From the NCBI GenBank assembly GCA_021795795.1, contig JAJYPA010000149.1:1-15573 (forward strand): 15,573 nucleotides of DNA, written 5' to 3'. Numbering within the stretch: the first letter of the stretch is position 1; the number at the start of each line of letters is the position of its first letter. Source of the stretch: Pseudomonadota bacterium. GTDB taxonomy: Bacteria; Pseudomonadota; Gammaproteobacteria; Halothiobacillales; Halothiobacillaceae. The notes below the pieces were generated by a model. The model worked only from the letters and a program-made list of their open reading frames with translations, was not told the DNA's origin and ran no database searches. The position numbers and the translations under genes were made by a program. Below are positions 1 through 7,104 of this stretch, one piece after another.

Positions 1-1
1 G

Positions 2-127
2 ATGGCGAGGGCCTATTTGACGGGTTCATATACCATGGCGGAAATAGGAAATTATTTTGGTGTGCATTACATGACGGTCAGCCGAGCTGTGCATCAGCAT
101 GAAATTAAAGAGAATAAATCATGCTAG
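2..127 (+). CDS. RAYT/IS200-like transposase, C-terminal tail (partial)
   Basis: An open frame enters from the left edge and ends at TAG (125-127), giving about 41 visible residues. They read AYLTGSYTMAEIGNYFGVHY followed by MTVSRAV, which matches my memory of the C-terminal helix-turn-helix of REP-associated tyrosine (Y1) transposases, where a GaYt..eIa.hFGVHYsTVSR pattern is common. The catalytic HUH and tyrosine region would lie outside the window, so intactness cannot be judged. The gene lies outside the Tn7-like element. Short tandem repeats follow its stop directly, as is often seen beside such genes. The family assignment rests on this short motif only. Confidence 0.6.
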   Translation: MARAYLTGSYTMAEIGNYFGVHYMTVSRAVHQHEIKENKSC

Positions 128-154
128 CGTTGCTGTCTGTTGGAATGTGAGAAC

Positions 155-230
155 TGACCCTGTTGGCGTGCTTGAGAACTGACCCTGTTGGCGTGCTGAC
201 CCTGTTGGCGTGCTGACCCTGTTGGCGTGC
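155..230. repeat. short tandem repeat, 17-bp unit, four copies
   Basis: TGACCCTGTTGGCGTGC occurs at 155-171, 180-196, 197-213 and 214-230. The last three are head to tail. The first two are each preceded by TGAGAAC and so form a 25-bp unit. All four copies are exact. They lie 27 bp after the transposase stop and encode nothing obvious. Confidence 0.9.
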
Positions 231-296
231 GGAGTGGTTAGTCCGCTAGACAGATAAAAACTTGAGCTTGATTTTACGTGAAGTCCCGCAATGGAT

Positions 297-357
297 ATTC
301 CGGCCCATCGTGACCGATTTTGGGTATTTCCGGAATCGGAGGTCACGATACCGGAAT
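297..357. repeat. compound inverted repeat, possible IS end remnant
   Basis: ATTCCGG (297-303) and TCGTGACC (308-315) are mirrored by GGTCACGA (341-348) and CCGGAAT (351-357), giving an imperfect stem of 15 paired positions. Repeated CCGGAAT and GGTCACGAT motifs of this style are, from memory, common at ends of IS21-family elements, but no transposase is present here. The family link is a guess. Confidence 0.4.
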
Positions 358-628
358 GACTGGTCATGGGGGAGCACCTTATTCCCTTTGGTACCCAATG
401 CTGCAATCCAACCGCGTTGATTCGTCCGCGTGTAACTGATTGATTTGTAATGTTACAAATCGCGGCCTTTGCGGACTTCGAGGCATTCTCCGAGGGTGAT
501 GCCGGAGAGAATAATGGTTGGGAGAGAGTGGATAGTGGCCAGAAATCGGTTGATAGGCTGACTGGCGAAGTCCGCAAGTTTTCGCAGGAACCCGCACGAG
601 TACGCGGGAACTGGCGCGATCGGACCAG
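358..628. other. flank without recognisable gene; several inverted repeats
   Basis: I see no convincing coding region. The stretch holds a 12-bp perfect inverted repeat (TTGCGGACTTCG at 469-480 against CGAAGTCCGCAA at 566-577). It also holds a hairpin near 484-514 (ATTCTCCG against CGGAGAgAAT) and a TGTAAC/GTTACA pair (431-456). Before the transposon arrived this would have been the DNA just downstream of ssrA. Confidence 0.5.
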
Positions 629-641
629 AAAAAACCCCAAC
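629..641 (-). terminator. distal half of split ssrA terminator
   Basis: On the minus strand this reads GTTGGGGTTTTTT, immediately outside the left transposon end. Joined to the piece at 15429-15446 it restores a stem CCCAAC/GTTGGG with an 8-nt loop and a six-T run, a normal rho-independent terminator for ssrA. It shows that the transposon landed in the 3' arm of the terminator. Confidence 0.75.
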
Positions 642-827
642 TGTGCCGTAAAGCATAATGTGCCGAATTGTAAACCATATCATGGCAGTAACTCAAGTAT
701 GCCACTTCATCAATATTCATTATTATCATGTGGTTGCATGTTGGCGTCCTAAAAACCGGAACCATCCGTTTTTAGAGAAATTAAAGCATAAATTGGCGTA
801 TCGGTAAAAAATAAAGCATAAGCTGGC
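642..827 (+). repeat. left transposon end with TnsB-type binding repeats
   Basis: Repeats with core TAAAGCATAAnnTGGC, all pointing inward, occur at 642-665 (terminal, core at 649), 779-797 and 811-827. The last two cores are 30 bp apart. A degenerate copy, TAAACCATATCATGGCAG, lies at 671-688. A partial reverse copy begins at 700 (TGCCACTT). The arrangement resembles the spaced TnsB sites of a Tn7 end. The stretch 690-778 and 828-950 shows no gene. Confidence 0.78.
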
Positions 828-956
828 AAAAAAATATTTATTGATTTTCAGCAATACCGGCATCAAAAGCATCAACATCCGACCAATATGGCGATTACTG
901 CGAGAGAACAGCATCGCCAAACATATTTGGCCGAGCAATGAGGGGGGTGAATGCAT

Positions 957-983
957 AAAAAAACCGGTCTGCAATAGACCGGC
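957..983 (-). terminator. rho-independent terminator of the transposition operon
   Basis: On the minus strand, stem CCGGTCT (982-976) pairs perfectly with AGACCGG (970-964) across a 5-nt loop and is followed by seven T (963-957). It lies 21 nt past the tniQ stop and closes the tnsAB-tnsC-tniQ operon before the left end. Confidence 0.92.
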
Positions 984-1003
984 TTTCCGAGATTGTTTAC
1001 AGG

Positions 1004-2305
1004 CTACTCTTCCAGTATTTCCGCCTTGATTTGCTGAAGCAGATCGATGACGCCATCGACACTGTTCAGAATTTCGCGCGGCACTTTGGCTTCAATTTCA
1101 CGCAAATTAATTGCCTTTCCTTCGGCCAGAACATCTTGACAGGCCGCTTTAATAGCTTCTTTTGCGTTTTCCCTGGTCTGATTTCCGCGCCGTTGTATAT
1201 ATTCCTTCCAACGACTGCTGAGGATGCGGGCTTCCTTGTTGGCGTTGAGGTAAAGCAGACGTACGTCCAGATCGAGACGCCTTGCAGCTTCCAGCAAGCT
1301 GATAGGTGCGGGGAGCTTGCTCATGCTGACAAGTTCTGCACGGATGGCGTCCCAGTCACGATTGTGGTTGTGCCTGTTTTTTGGCTGTTTCGGAAAAGAC
1401 AGCGAAAGTTGATGGATTTCGGTTTTTGCAGGCGGCTCCCACCCGGTCAAGTCGCCCATTAGCAGCTTGGGAAGTGAAATACCGGCTACAGCGGCAATAC
1501 GCAGGTAAGCGGCAAGGGTGGGAGCGCCACCCCCCTTCAGCCAGTTGTGAACGGTTGACTTGCTCAAGCCGATTCTGGCGGCGAAGTGGGCATATATGCC
1601 ACTGTCCATTCGCTCGATGATTGCTGCCAAGGCCTCGATTACCTTGTCAAGATCAGCGTCGGATTGGTTGTTGCCCTGGTGAGCAAGCATGTGTCCAACC
1701 TGGATGGATTTCCAGATATCTGCTGGTGTGGCCGGGATAGTTTCTTTGCTTTTGCCAAGGAAGGTTCCGCAGTGTGCGCACCAGCCTGGTGTCACATACG
1801 CCGAACTGTGTCGTGCGTTTGACTGGCCGCAGCCAGGACAGACGTGTTCAAATCCGGATTTGTGTTTGGCGCAGGCATTGACTGCATTGATGTCCCACGC
1901 CAACCGAAAATATGGCGTATTGCCGGATTCAATATCCTCTTGAAAACATTGAGGACACCAGTGAGATCGGTGCCGGGAAAGTCCGGTTTGTGCGATAACC
2001 GTATGCCAGGGAAGCAGTGTATGGCGATTCAATTGCGCTACGCCGGTTAGTGCGGAAATTGCGCTGGACCAGTTTCTGGCAACTTCGCCGAGGCCGTTCA
2101 GATTTCCGCTGTACCATTCGCGTCGCTGCCGGAATTCCCAACCAAACATTTCGGCAATTTCACGCGACAGGGCAGAAATTGAAACGCTGTGGGAAACAGC
2201 CAGCCTGCAAAAGTAGCTTTGCAGGCTTTCAACTTCTGGCGTTCCGGCTCCGAACGGTAACAGCGCATGCAGAACAGATCTGGGATTTTTTAGTGGCTGG
2301 CGCAC
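1004..2305 (-). CDS. tniQ: TniQ/TnsD-family target-site selector
   Basis: Predicted DNA-binding protein of 433 residues that would choose the insertion site and recruit TnsC. Zinc-ligand pairs typical of the family are visible: C117-x2-C120, C145-x2-H148, C156-x2-C159 and C176-x2-C179. A helix-turn-helix of XRE type spans about 238-278 (IGLSKSTVHNWL). The length suits a TnsD/TniQ protein; Cascade-bound TniQ is similar in size, but no Cas genes are present. The GTG start at 2305 is chosen because AGGAG lies 8 nt upstream and the gene overlaps the end of tnsC by 16 nt. It is the last gene of the operon, ahead of a strong terminator. Because the element sits 29 bp past ssrA, I infer that this protein binds the 3' part of the tmRNA gene; that target is not proven by sequence alone. 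Confidence 0.88.
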   Translation of the reverse strand: MRQPLKNPRSVLHALLPFGAGTPEVESLQSYFCRLAVSHSVSISALSREIAEMFGWEFRQRREWYSGNLNGLGEVARNWSSAISALTGVAQLNRHTLLPWHTVIAQTGLSRHRSHWCPQCFQEDIESGNTPYFRLAWDINAVNACAKHKSGFEHVCPGCGQSNARHSSAYVTPGWCAHCGTFLGKSKETIPATPADIWKSIQVGHMLAHQGNNQSDADLDKVIEALAAIIERMDSGIYAHFAARIGLSKSTVHNWLKGGGAPTLAAYLRIAAVAGISLPKLLMGDLTGWEPPAKTEIHQLSLSFPKQPKNRHNHNRDWDAIRAELVSMSKLPAPISLLEAARRLDLDVRLLYLNANKEARILSSRWKEYIQRRGNQTRENAKEAIKAACQDVLAEGKAINLREIEAKVPREILNSVDGVIDLLQQIKAEILEE

Positions 2306-3330
2306 ATTCCACTCCTGATATCAGCGCGAGTCTTGATGGTGGACATTTTCCGGATCAAGCCTTGTGTCAACTCGGCTTCACCAGCCAGGATTTCTTCCAG
2401 AATCTGGTTGCGCTGGATTTCCGTCAACAACGCACGATTCAGTGCGTCAACTGACCAACGGCCGTCTTTTCCAGCCAGCATGGCAGCGCGAGTCAGTACA
2501 GCGCTTAGTGTGCCGATGCACCCTAATGTGTTGTATAGCAATGCTTCGGAGTGTTTGACGAGATTCTGTCCCCACAAAGAAGGTAGTTCGTTTTCGAATT
2601 TCATTACGCACCCTTTGAATGCATTGAAATCCTGTGCATCTTCCTGCCGATATCGCTGGAAATGCAGTACATGGGTTCGGCGTGCGAGTTGTCCCGACAA
2701 ACTCATTAATTGGTAAAGATCGTATGACCCGACCAGTACCATTTGCGTGCCGCATTCGTTTGCAAGCGATTTTAGTGTGTCCAATTGAATCTGCAGGCGG
2801 TTTGATCGTGTTTGACGAATGATGTGGGCAGCTTCATCAATGACCAGAAATCGTGTTTTGCGCGCGCGCAACGCTCGTTCAACCGCGGTGCGTAGTGCGG
2901 CAAGGCTGTTGCCGGACCTGCCTCGAGGGCGAACGATGCAACCCGTGTGTGGATCGAGCCCATAAGCTGCTTTCGGAGCCCGAATCTCACCGTCCAACTG
3001 GTTCAGTATGCGTTGATAAAACAGCCGCCAGGAGAAATCGTTCTCGCCCGATGCCGGTGCTTCAATGTAGACAGCCGGTACCAATCCCGCATCCTGTTCC
3101 ATTTGTGCAGATGCCTGATCGCTGGCGTGCTCTACAAAATATCGCGCCAGTGTGCTTTTTCCCACACCAGTCGGTCCGCACACCAGCAGGATGCTGTCTT
3201 GGCTGTCCGGATGAATCAGGGTATCCAGATCACTCATGACTTCGGCGATGTGGGGATGTTTGATGCGTAGATGTGTCAACTTGGCCGGCGTTTCAGGCAC
3301 CAGTTCGATTGATGGGGATGGATGAGACAT
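2290..3330 (-). CDS. tnsC: TnsC-like AAA+ transposition regulator
   Basis: 346-residue AAA+ ATPase that would link the target selector TniQ to the transposase, forming an ATP-dependent assembly on target DNA. Walker A is GPTGVGKST at 52-60. Walker B is FLVIDEAAH with D165 and E166. A sensor-like stretch MVLVGSYDL follows about 30 residues later. ATG at 3330 is preferred to the upstream in-frame ATG at 3354, because AAAGGA lies just upstream and the gap to the tnsAB stop is then only 10 nt. The C-terminus overlaps the tniQ start, implying translational coupling. The TniB family of Tn5053-like elements is related, but the TnsA domain upstream favours the Tn7-like assignment. No frameshift or lost motif is seen. 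Confidence 0.9.
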   Translation of the reverse strand: MSHPSPSIELVPETPAKLTHLRIKHPHIAEVMSDLDTLIHPDSQDSILLVCGPTGVGKSTLARYFVEHASDQASAQMEQDAGLVPAVYIEAPASGENDFSWRLFYQRILNQLDGEIRAPKAAYGLDPHTGCIVRPRGRSGNSLAALRTAVERALRARKTRFLVIDEAAHIIRQTRSNRLQIQLDTLKSLANECGTQMVLVGSYDLYQLMSLSGQLARRTHVLHFQRYRQEDAQDFNAFKGCVMKFENELPSLWGQNLVKHSEALLYNTLGCIGTLSAVLTRAAMLAGKDGRWSVDALNRALLTEIQRNQILEEILAGEAELTQGLIRKMSTIKTRADIRSGMCASH

Positions 3331-3340
3331 GGAGAATCCT

Positions 3341-4897
3341 TTAGAAAGTATCAAAATCAGGGAGTTGGTGCGACTCTGCCTCTAAAGTCGTATCGGATGG
3401 TGTGAAAGATTTTGACCTGGATTCTGCTGCGTCAGGGGCGGTGTCCTCGATAAGGCAATTTGGTGAAAAACTGGTCACAGGAGCGATCAGGCTCAATTGC
3501 AACCTGTTGTAGAGGGACTTGTTTTCTTTCTGGCGTTCGAAGGCCAGGGCAACAGCCCCTTCGGGGGTAAAGGTTTGCATCCATTCGATGGTGCGTTGCT
3601 CGGACTGGAGTTGATCCAGACCTTTGAAGCCGCTTTGATGGGTATATTCTTCAAACATCGCCCGGCGTTCGAATTCGGTGAGTTGCCCAAGCACCAGCAG
3701 AGATCGGCATACAGCGTGTAACCAGCGATCTTTGAACCAAACAAATACTGAGGTCGCATCCCATGGATCGTAGCGCACAGGCAGACTTTGGCCTGCAATA
3801 CGGGGATTTTTGAACTCGGGATTCCAGTACAGCAAGCCATTTACTTTTACCCCTCGCTGGCGATTGACGAGCCGTACGCCTTCCCGATCGACAGGCGGAC
3901 AGGTGGCAATCAGGAAATCCGAGTTGAAGGGTATGATCCGCTGCGGGCGGGAACCGGACTGTTCCAATCCTCGCGTGTACATTTCTCGTGGGCTGCAATC
4001 CAGGGCAGGATGCCTTTCATTGTCATAAAACTCGGTGGCCCAGTACTCAATACCCAAATAGAGCTCTTCGATGGTCCACTCTGCAAAGTTGACGGGCAGG
4101 TGTTTGCCGGTCGTCATGCGTACGTTTTTGGTAACTTTGGTGTTGCCTGCCAGGTTATGGATGTACTCGGTATGCAGACGGCCAAACATGCGCTCCATCA
4201 CCGCACCATGCCGGGGCTGGCCAGCAGGACGTAAACGCAGGTGTGTACCCATGGCTTGCAGGAAGGACTCGAAAGCGTTCGATATCAAATCACGACCATT
4301 GTCGACTACGATGAATTCCGGCAGGCGGCTGAATCGTTTCACCATATCTCGCATTATCATCATGACCGAGTGATACGCTGGCGGATCAAACGTGAGATAC
4401 ATGGCCACAATGCGGCGGGTGTACGCATCGACCGCCAGGGTCAGCCATGGCCGTCCAAGGGGTTTTCCTGTGCGGCCAGAGCAGATTTCGATGTCCAGTT
4501 GCGTATGATCGATATGCACATACTGGAATGGACGACTTCCGTGTATGGGGGTATCAACGGCCAGTCGTGGCACAAACTCATCAAGCTGATATGCCATGCG
4601 CTTGCCGAATCGTGCTCTGGTTGTGTGGTTGGTTTCGGTTTCCTTGATGCGTGCAATCAGCGTGGGATAGGATGCAGGTTTTAGATTTGATGCTGCGCAC
4701 GATACCAACAGTTCCCGATAACAGGCCTTATAGTTGCGGGCTTCATGTGAACTCCACTTGGTCTTGATGATCTGCTGTATCAAGTTTTCTTGATCTTGGT
4801 GAAGTCGCTCGCTGCGGTTGCCACGCTGTCGGGTACGCGGAATCAGTGCCAGAACTTCGTTGCCACCGCTGACGATAGCGGCTTTTTGTTTGGATTC
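3341..4897 (-). CDS. tnsB: TnsB DDE transposase half of an interrupted TnsAB fusion
   Basis: The catalytic integrase part of the transposase, which binds the end repeats and joins the 3' ends to target DNA. It continues in the same frame as the TnsA part after one TGA at 4898-4900. Numbering the fusion from ATG 6067, the DDE triad is D520 (YVHIDHTQLD), D589 (FIVVDNGRD) and E625 (HGAVMERMFG). Residues after the stop (RQRGNRSERLHQDQE) continue the N-terminal DNA-binding region, so the stop falls inside a domain, not at a natural gene boundary. The only early alternative start, TTG at 4783, has no clear ribosome site and would remove part of that region. It ends in TAA at 3341, 10 nt before tnsC. 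Without readthrough or a sequencing correction, full TnsB would not be made. Confidence 0.85.
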   Translation of the reverse strand, partial: ESKQKAAIVSGGNEVLALIPRTRQRGNRSERLHQDQENLIQQIIKTKWSSHEARNYKACYRELLVSCAASNLKPASYPTLIARIKETETNHTTRARFGKRMAYQLDEFVPRLAVDTPIHGSRPFQYVHIDHTQLDIEICSGRTGKPLGRPWLTLAVDAYTRRIVAMYLTFDPPAYHSVMMIMRDMVKRFSRLPEFIVVDNGRDLISNAFESFLQAMGTHLRLRPAGQPRHGAVMERMFGRLHTEYIHNLAGNTKVTKNVRMTTGKHLPVNFAEWTIEELYLGIEYWATEFYDNERHPALDCSPREMYTRGLEQSGSRPQRIIPFNSDFLIATCPPVDREGVRLVNRQRGVKVNGLLYWNPEFKNPRIAGQSLPVRYDPWDATSVFVWFKDRWLHAVCRSLLVLGQLTEFERRAMFEEYTHQSGFKGLDQLQSEQRTIEWMQTFTPEGAVALAFERQKENKSLYNRLQLSLIAPVTSFSPNCLIEDTAPDAAESRSKSFTPSDTTLEAESHQLPDFDTF

Positions 4898-4900
4898 TCA
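4898..4900 (-). other. in-frame opal (TGA) codon within tnsAB
   Basis: The minus strand reads ...CTGGCACGCTGAGAATCC; the TGA is residue 390 of an otherwise open frame running from 6067 to 3341. The family pattern RTLaRW suggests that tryptophan (TGG) stood here, a single G-to-A change away. TGA is used as a true stop by hsdS and hsdM, so a recoded genetic code is unlikely. Confidence 0.9.
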
Positions 4901-6067
4901 GCGTGCCAGTGTACGTTCGCTGACATGGTTTTGCGGATTGGCCGAACTGAGGATATGATGCCGGCGCAAGGCAGCATCCAGTTCTTCTGCGGTATAACGT
5001 GAATAATCCAGCATACTCGGGTCTGGCGGATCCATTGCCTGGATGCGCCCATTGTTCAGCGCATTCAATAACCAATCTTTGGTCAATTCGAAGGTTTGAC
5101 CGTTCTGTCGGGTGCAGATGATCTGTTTTTCGCCGACCAGCGAAATCGTAACTTCCTGGCCTTCATAGTGAAAACGTGAGCCGGCATTCAGATTAAAGCT
5201 GAAATTGGTGATGCCTGGAAAGGCATTTTGGCAAACGGCGCCGGCCAGAAAATCCCGTAATGAAACGTCACGATAAAGTTTTGCTCGTTTGGGCTGACCA
5301 AGGGACTCCCGATCCAGATCTGCCACCACAAGTTTGTCGGCAATAGCCTTGTAGATATCGTCGGCGGCGATATTATGTGGCGGAGCCAGCAGTTCAGCGA
5401 TGGATATCGAACCCTGTTCCTGCAGTTGTTCCTGCAGCTTCAGCCGTATGTCATGCGGGCATTCCGGGACACCCGGCAACAGATAGTCAGCCAAGTGTAG
5501 ATAATTTTCCACGCGCTTTCTGGGCAGATCATTTTCACAGTACACGCGGTAGGCAATACCCATTTCCGCTAGTTGCTTTTCGATCTGTGGTGCCCGCCAG
5601 TGGCCTTCCTCGTCCTGGCTATAACGATATGGAGTACGTTTGGCCAGGTTGGTCAGTTTTTCGTGGCTTTTCCATTCCTCCAGCGTAAATCCTGATGCGC
5701 GAATGACCAGAAAATCAGGGGTATGATGAATCTGATGGATCTCACCCGTGGCGGGATCGGTAAGTTCGAGTTTCAGTTCGCAGGGTTGTGGGTAATAGGC
5801 GAGCACACTCTGGTCATACTCGTGGTCAACTGCGGCAGCGAATTCAATATGCCGGCTTTCAGTCCTGATTTCGCAGCCCATTTTTCGGCTTGCGTAAATC
5901 GTGATGACGTTACCGCCACGCGATTGGACATCGCGGACTGGCGCATTAGTACGCGCGTTCAGTATGAGGGCTTGCCCGGCATGGGGTGTTCCAAGGCGTT
6001 CGAGCAACTCGACCAGTTGAGATTTTTCCAGCATGGTGAAATCAAAATTAAAACGTGATATCTGCAT
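4898..6067 (-). CDS. tnsA: TnsA endonuclease half of an interrupted TnsAB fusion
   Basis: The N-terminal part is a TnsA-type restriction-like nuclease that would cut the 5' strands at the transposon ends, giving cut-and-paste movement. Counting from ATG 6067, the catalytic set is E75 (HIEFAAAVD), D118 (HTPDF) and K133 (EEWKSHEKL), close in spacing to Tn7 TnsA E63/D114/K132. A conserved QP (94-95) follows E75 as expected. Residues from about 300 onward (FHYEGQEVTISLVG..., then SERTLAR) already belong to a TnsB/TniA-type N-terminus, so this is a fused TnsAB gene. The frame can be extended to GTG 6145, but that runs through a 20-bp palindrome that looks like an operator. ATG 6067 with upstream GGTGG is preferred, though its ribosome site is weak. 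Confidence 0.85.
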   Translation of the reverse strand: MQISRFNFDFTMLEKSQLVELLERLGTPHAGQALILNARTNAPVRDVQSRGGNVITIYASRKMGCEIRTESRHIEFAAAVDHEYDQSVLAYYPQPCELKLELTDPATGEIHQIHHTPDFLVIRASGFTLEEWKSHEKLTNLAKRTPYRYSQDEEGHWRAPQIEKQLAEMGIAYRVYCENDLPRKRVENYLHLADYLLPGVPECPHDIRLKLQEQLQEQGSISIAELLAPPHNIAADDIYKAIADKLVVADLDRESLGQPKRAKLYRDVSLRDFLAGAVCQNAFPGITNFSFNLNAGSRFHYEGQEVTISLVGEKQIICTRQNGQTFELTKDWLLNALNNGRIQAMDPPDPSMLDYSRYTAEELDAALRRHHILSSANPQNHVSERTLAR

Positions 6068-6097
6068 GTAGCCACCGTTCAGAAGCATCACTTGCCA

Positions 6098-6117
6098 TTC
6101 GGTCGTATACGACCGAA
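6098..6117. promoter_or_regulatory. 20-bp perfect palindrome, probable operator
   Basis: TTCGGTCGTATACGACCGAA is a perfect palindrome in the short divergent region. It lies 31 bp upstream of the tnsAB ATG (6067) and 44 bp upstream of the regulator ATG (6161). Its GTATAC centre could overlap -10 sequences. Probably the binding site of a dimeric regulator, most simply the adjacent DUF6471-type protein. Confidence 0.7.
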
Positions 6118-6160
6118 AATAGCGAAAACCGACTTGAGCGGGCACGCAAGGACACCGAAC

Positions 6161-6445
6161 ATGGATAAAACAACGGCCACAGATTCAGCATTGGCAATGC
6201 TCCCATGGGAGTCGCAGGCAAAGACCTACCTGACCCGGTTTATGAAAATTCGTAATGTCGGGTACAAAGAACTTTCCCGCCGGCTCGAAAAGCTGGGAAT
6301 TCATGAAAGCCCCGGCCAGATCAATCGAAAAATGAATCGCCAGCGTTTCTCGGCTGCATTCTTCTTGGCATGTTGCCGTGCGATGGATGTGCAGACGCTG
6401 ATTTTTGATGTCGAACCTCCTCACAATCGTGACTCAGACCATTAA
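6161..6445 (+). CDS. DUF6471-type small regulator, divergent to tnsAB
   Basis: A 94-residue soluble basic protein. Residues 15-75 (PWESQAKTYLTRFMKIRNVG, then YKELSRRLEKLGI, and NRKMNRQRFSAAFFLACCRA) match the DUF6471 pattern as I recall it: a W-x-Y-L start, vGYkeL, and an nRg.FsaaFf...A motif. It resembles a helix-turn-helix of lambda-repressor type. ATG 6161 is chosen because AAGGA (6148-6152) lies 8 nt upstream. The frame also opens at TTG 6092, which would cross the palindrome and is rejected. Being divergent from the transposition operon and separated by a perfect palindrome, it is probably its repressor and its own autoregulator. The molecular function of DUF6471 is not established to my knowledge. 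Confidence 0.72.
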   Translation: MDKTTATDSALAMLPWESQAKTYLTRFMKIRNVGYKELSRRLEKLGIHESPGQINRKMNRQRFSAAFFLACCRAMDVQTLIFDVEPPHNRDSDH

Positions 6446-7104
6446 TCTGGCGATATTTGGCTACAGATTGATGAATGAAAAAAGTCTGAAAAATGCCTGG
6501 ATAATAAGATGGAAGCATGCGGCAAAATTGATTATATTGCAAATTTTTTCTTTAATTTCAGCGAGATGCAAATGCTTGCGCTATAGTAAATCTTGATTGC
6601 AAGATGTTGCTGCAGGAAGAGCAAACAGCGGATTATTTTTTGCAGACGGACTTTCAGATGTTTGTTTCGGCTATTTGCATTCTGAGGTTGGTATCTTGCC
6701 TCCAGCAACCTTGCCGAAATTATGCTGTTTTGTGCCAAATAAGGTTGGCTAATTTAAAAACTTAACTAACCGTTTCATGCAATCCCTGGTTGAGAAATCA
6801 AGATTCAACGGCAGCAATGCCGCGAAACCAAGCAAAGGGAGTAGTATTGCAATTGTCGGTTGTGTGCCATTAACAGTCGTTCACAGCGATGGACATGAGG
6901 GTCTGGTTCTCGGTCGGTGCGGAAGTTCAGGATGATGGCGGGCAACTTCTGCTTTCGGCCAGGAACGGCCAGACACTTGTACGCAGAACCTGTCATTGGG
7001 ATAACCACTGCAATTAAAAGCCTGCCTTTGTTGGCTCTGTCAATGAATAATCGCTATACTCATGCACAATCAATAAGCGCCATCCGAAAAAGCATTGCCA
7101 CTCA
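6446..7104. other. 659-nt AT-rich gap, no recognised gene
   Basis: The first half is AT-rich and uncoding, with A and T runs near 6537-6560 and an imperfect hairpin at 6739-6768 (GGTTGGCTAA against TTAACTAACC). The part from about 6890 to 7010 is richer in GC and may be a decayed coding fragment, but neither strand gives a protein I recognise. The last 80 nt hold the candidate cargo promoter. Confidence 0.5.
7031..7060 (+). promoter_or_regulatory. candidate sigma70 promoter of the hsd operon
   Basis: TTGGCT (7031-7036), an 18-bp spacer and TATACT (7055-7060) lie 44 bp upstream of the hsdR start, with no other gene between. It is the best match found ahead of the cargo operon. Confidence 0.5.

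Noticed and set aside
453..683. Minus-strand frame ending LSGITLGECLEVRKGRDL as a VapC/PIN fragment
   Set aside because: Only a faint resemblance to a PIN helix; no acidic residues in expected order and the frame spans the transposon junction.
3341..4783. Stand-alone TnsB starting at TTG 4783
   Set aside because: No ribosome site, and homologous N-terminal sequence continues upstream in the same frame to the TGA and beyond.
4898..4900. TGA read as tryptophan or selenocysteine by a variant code
   Set aside because: hsdS and hsdM end in TGA at sensible places with immediate downstream starts, so the code is standard; no selenocysteine element is evident and the family expects W.
1004..6445. 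Possible CRISPR-associated transposon
   Set aside because: TniQ length would fit, but no cas gene, repeat-spacer array or lone crRNA-like repeat was seen anywhere in the window; site-specific TniQ targeting explains the location.
6711..6735. TGCC...TTATGCT as an internal TnsB site
   Set aside because: Spacing is off by one and only the core matches; chance is likely in AT-rich DNA.
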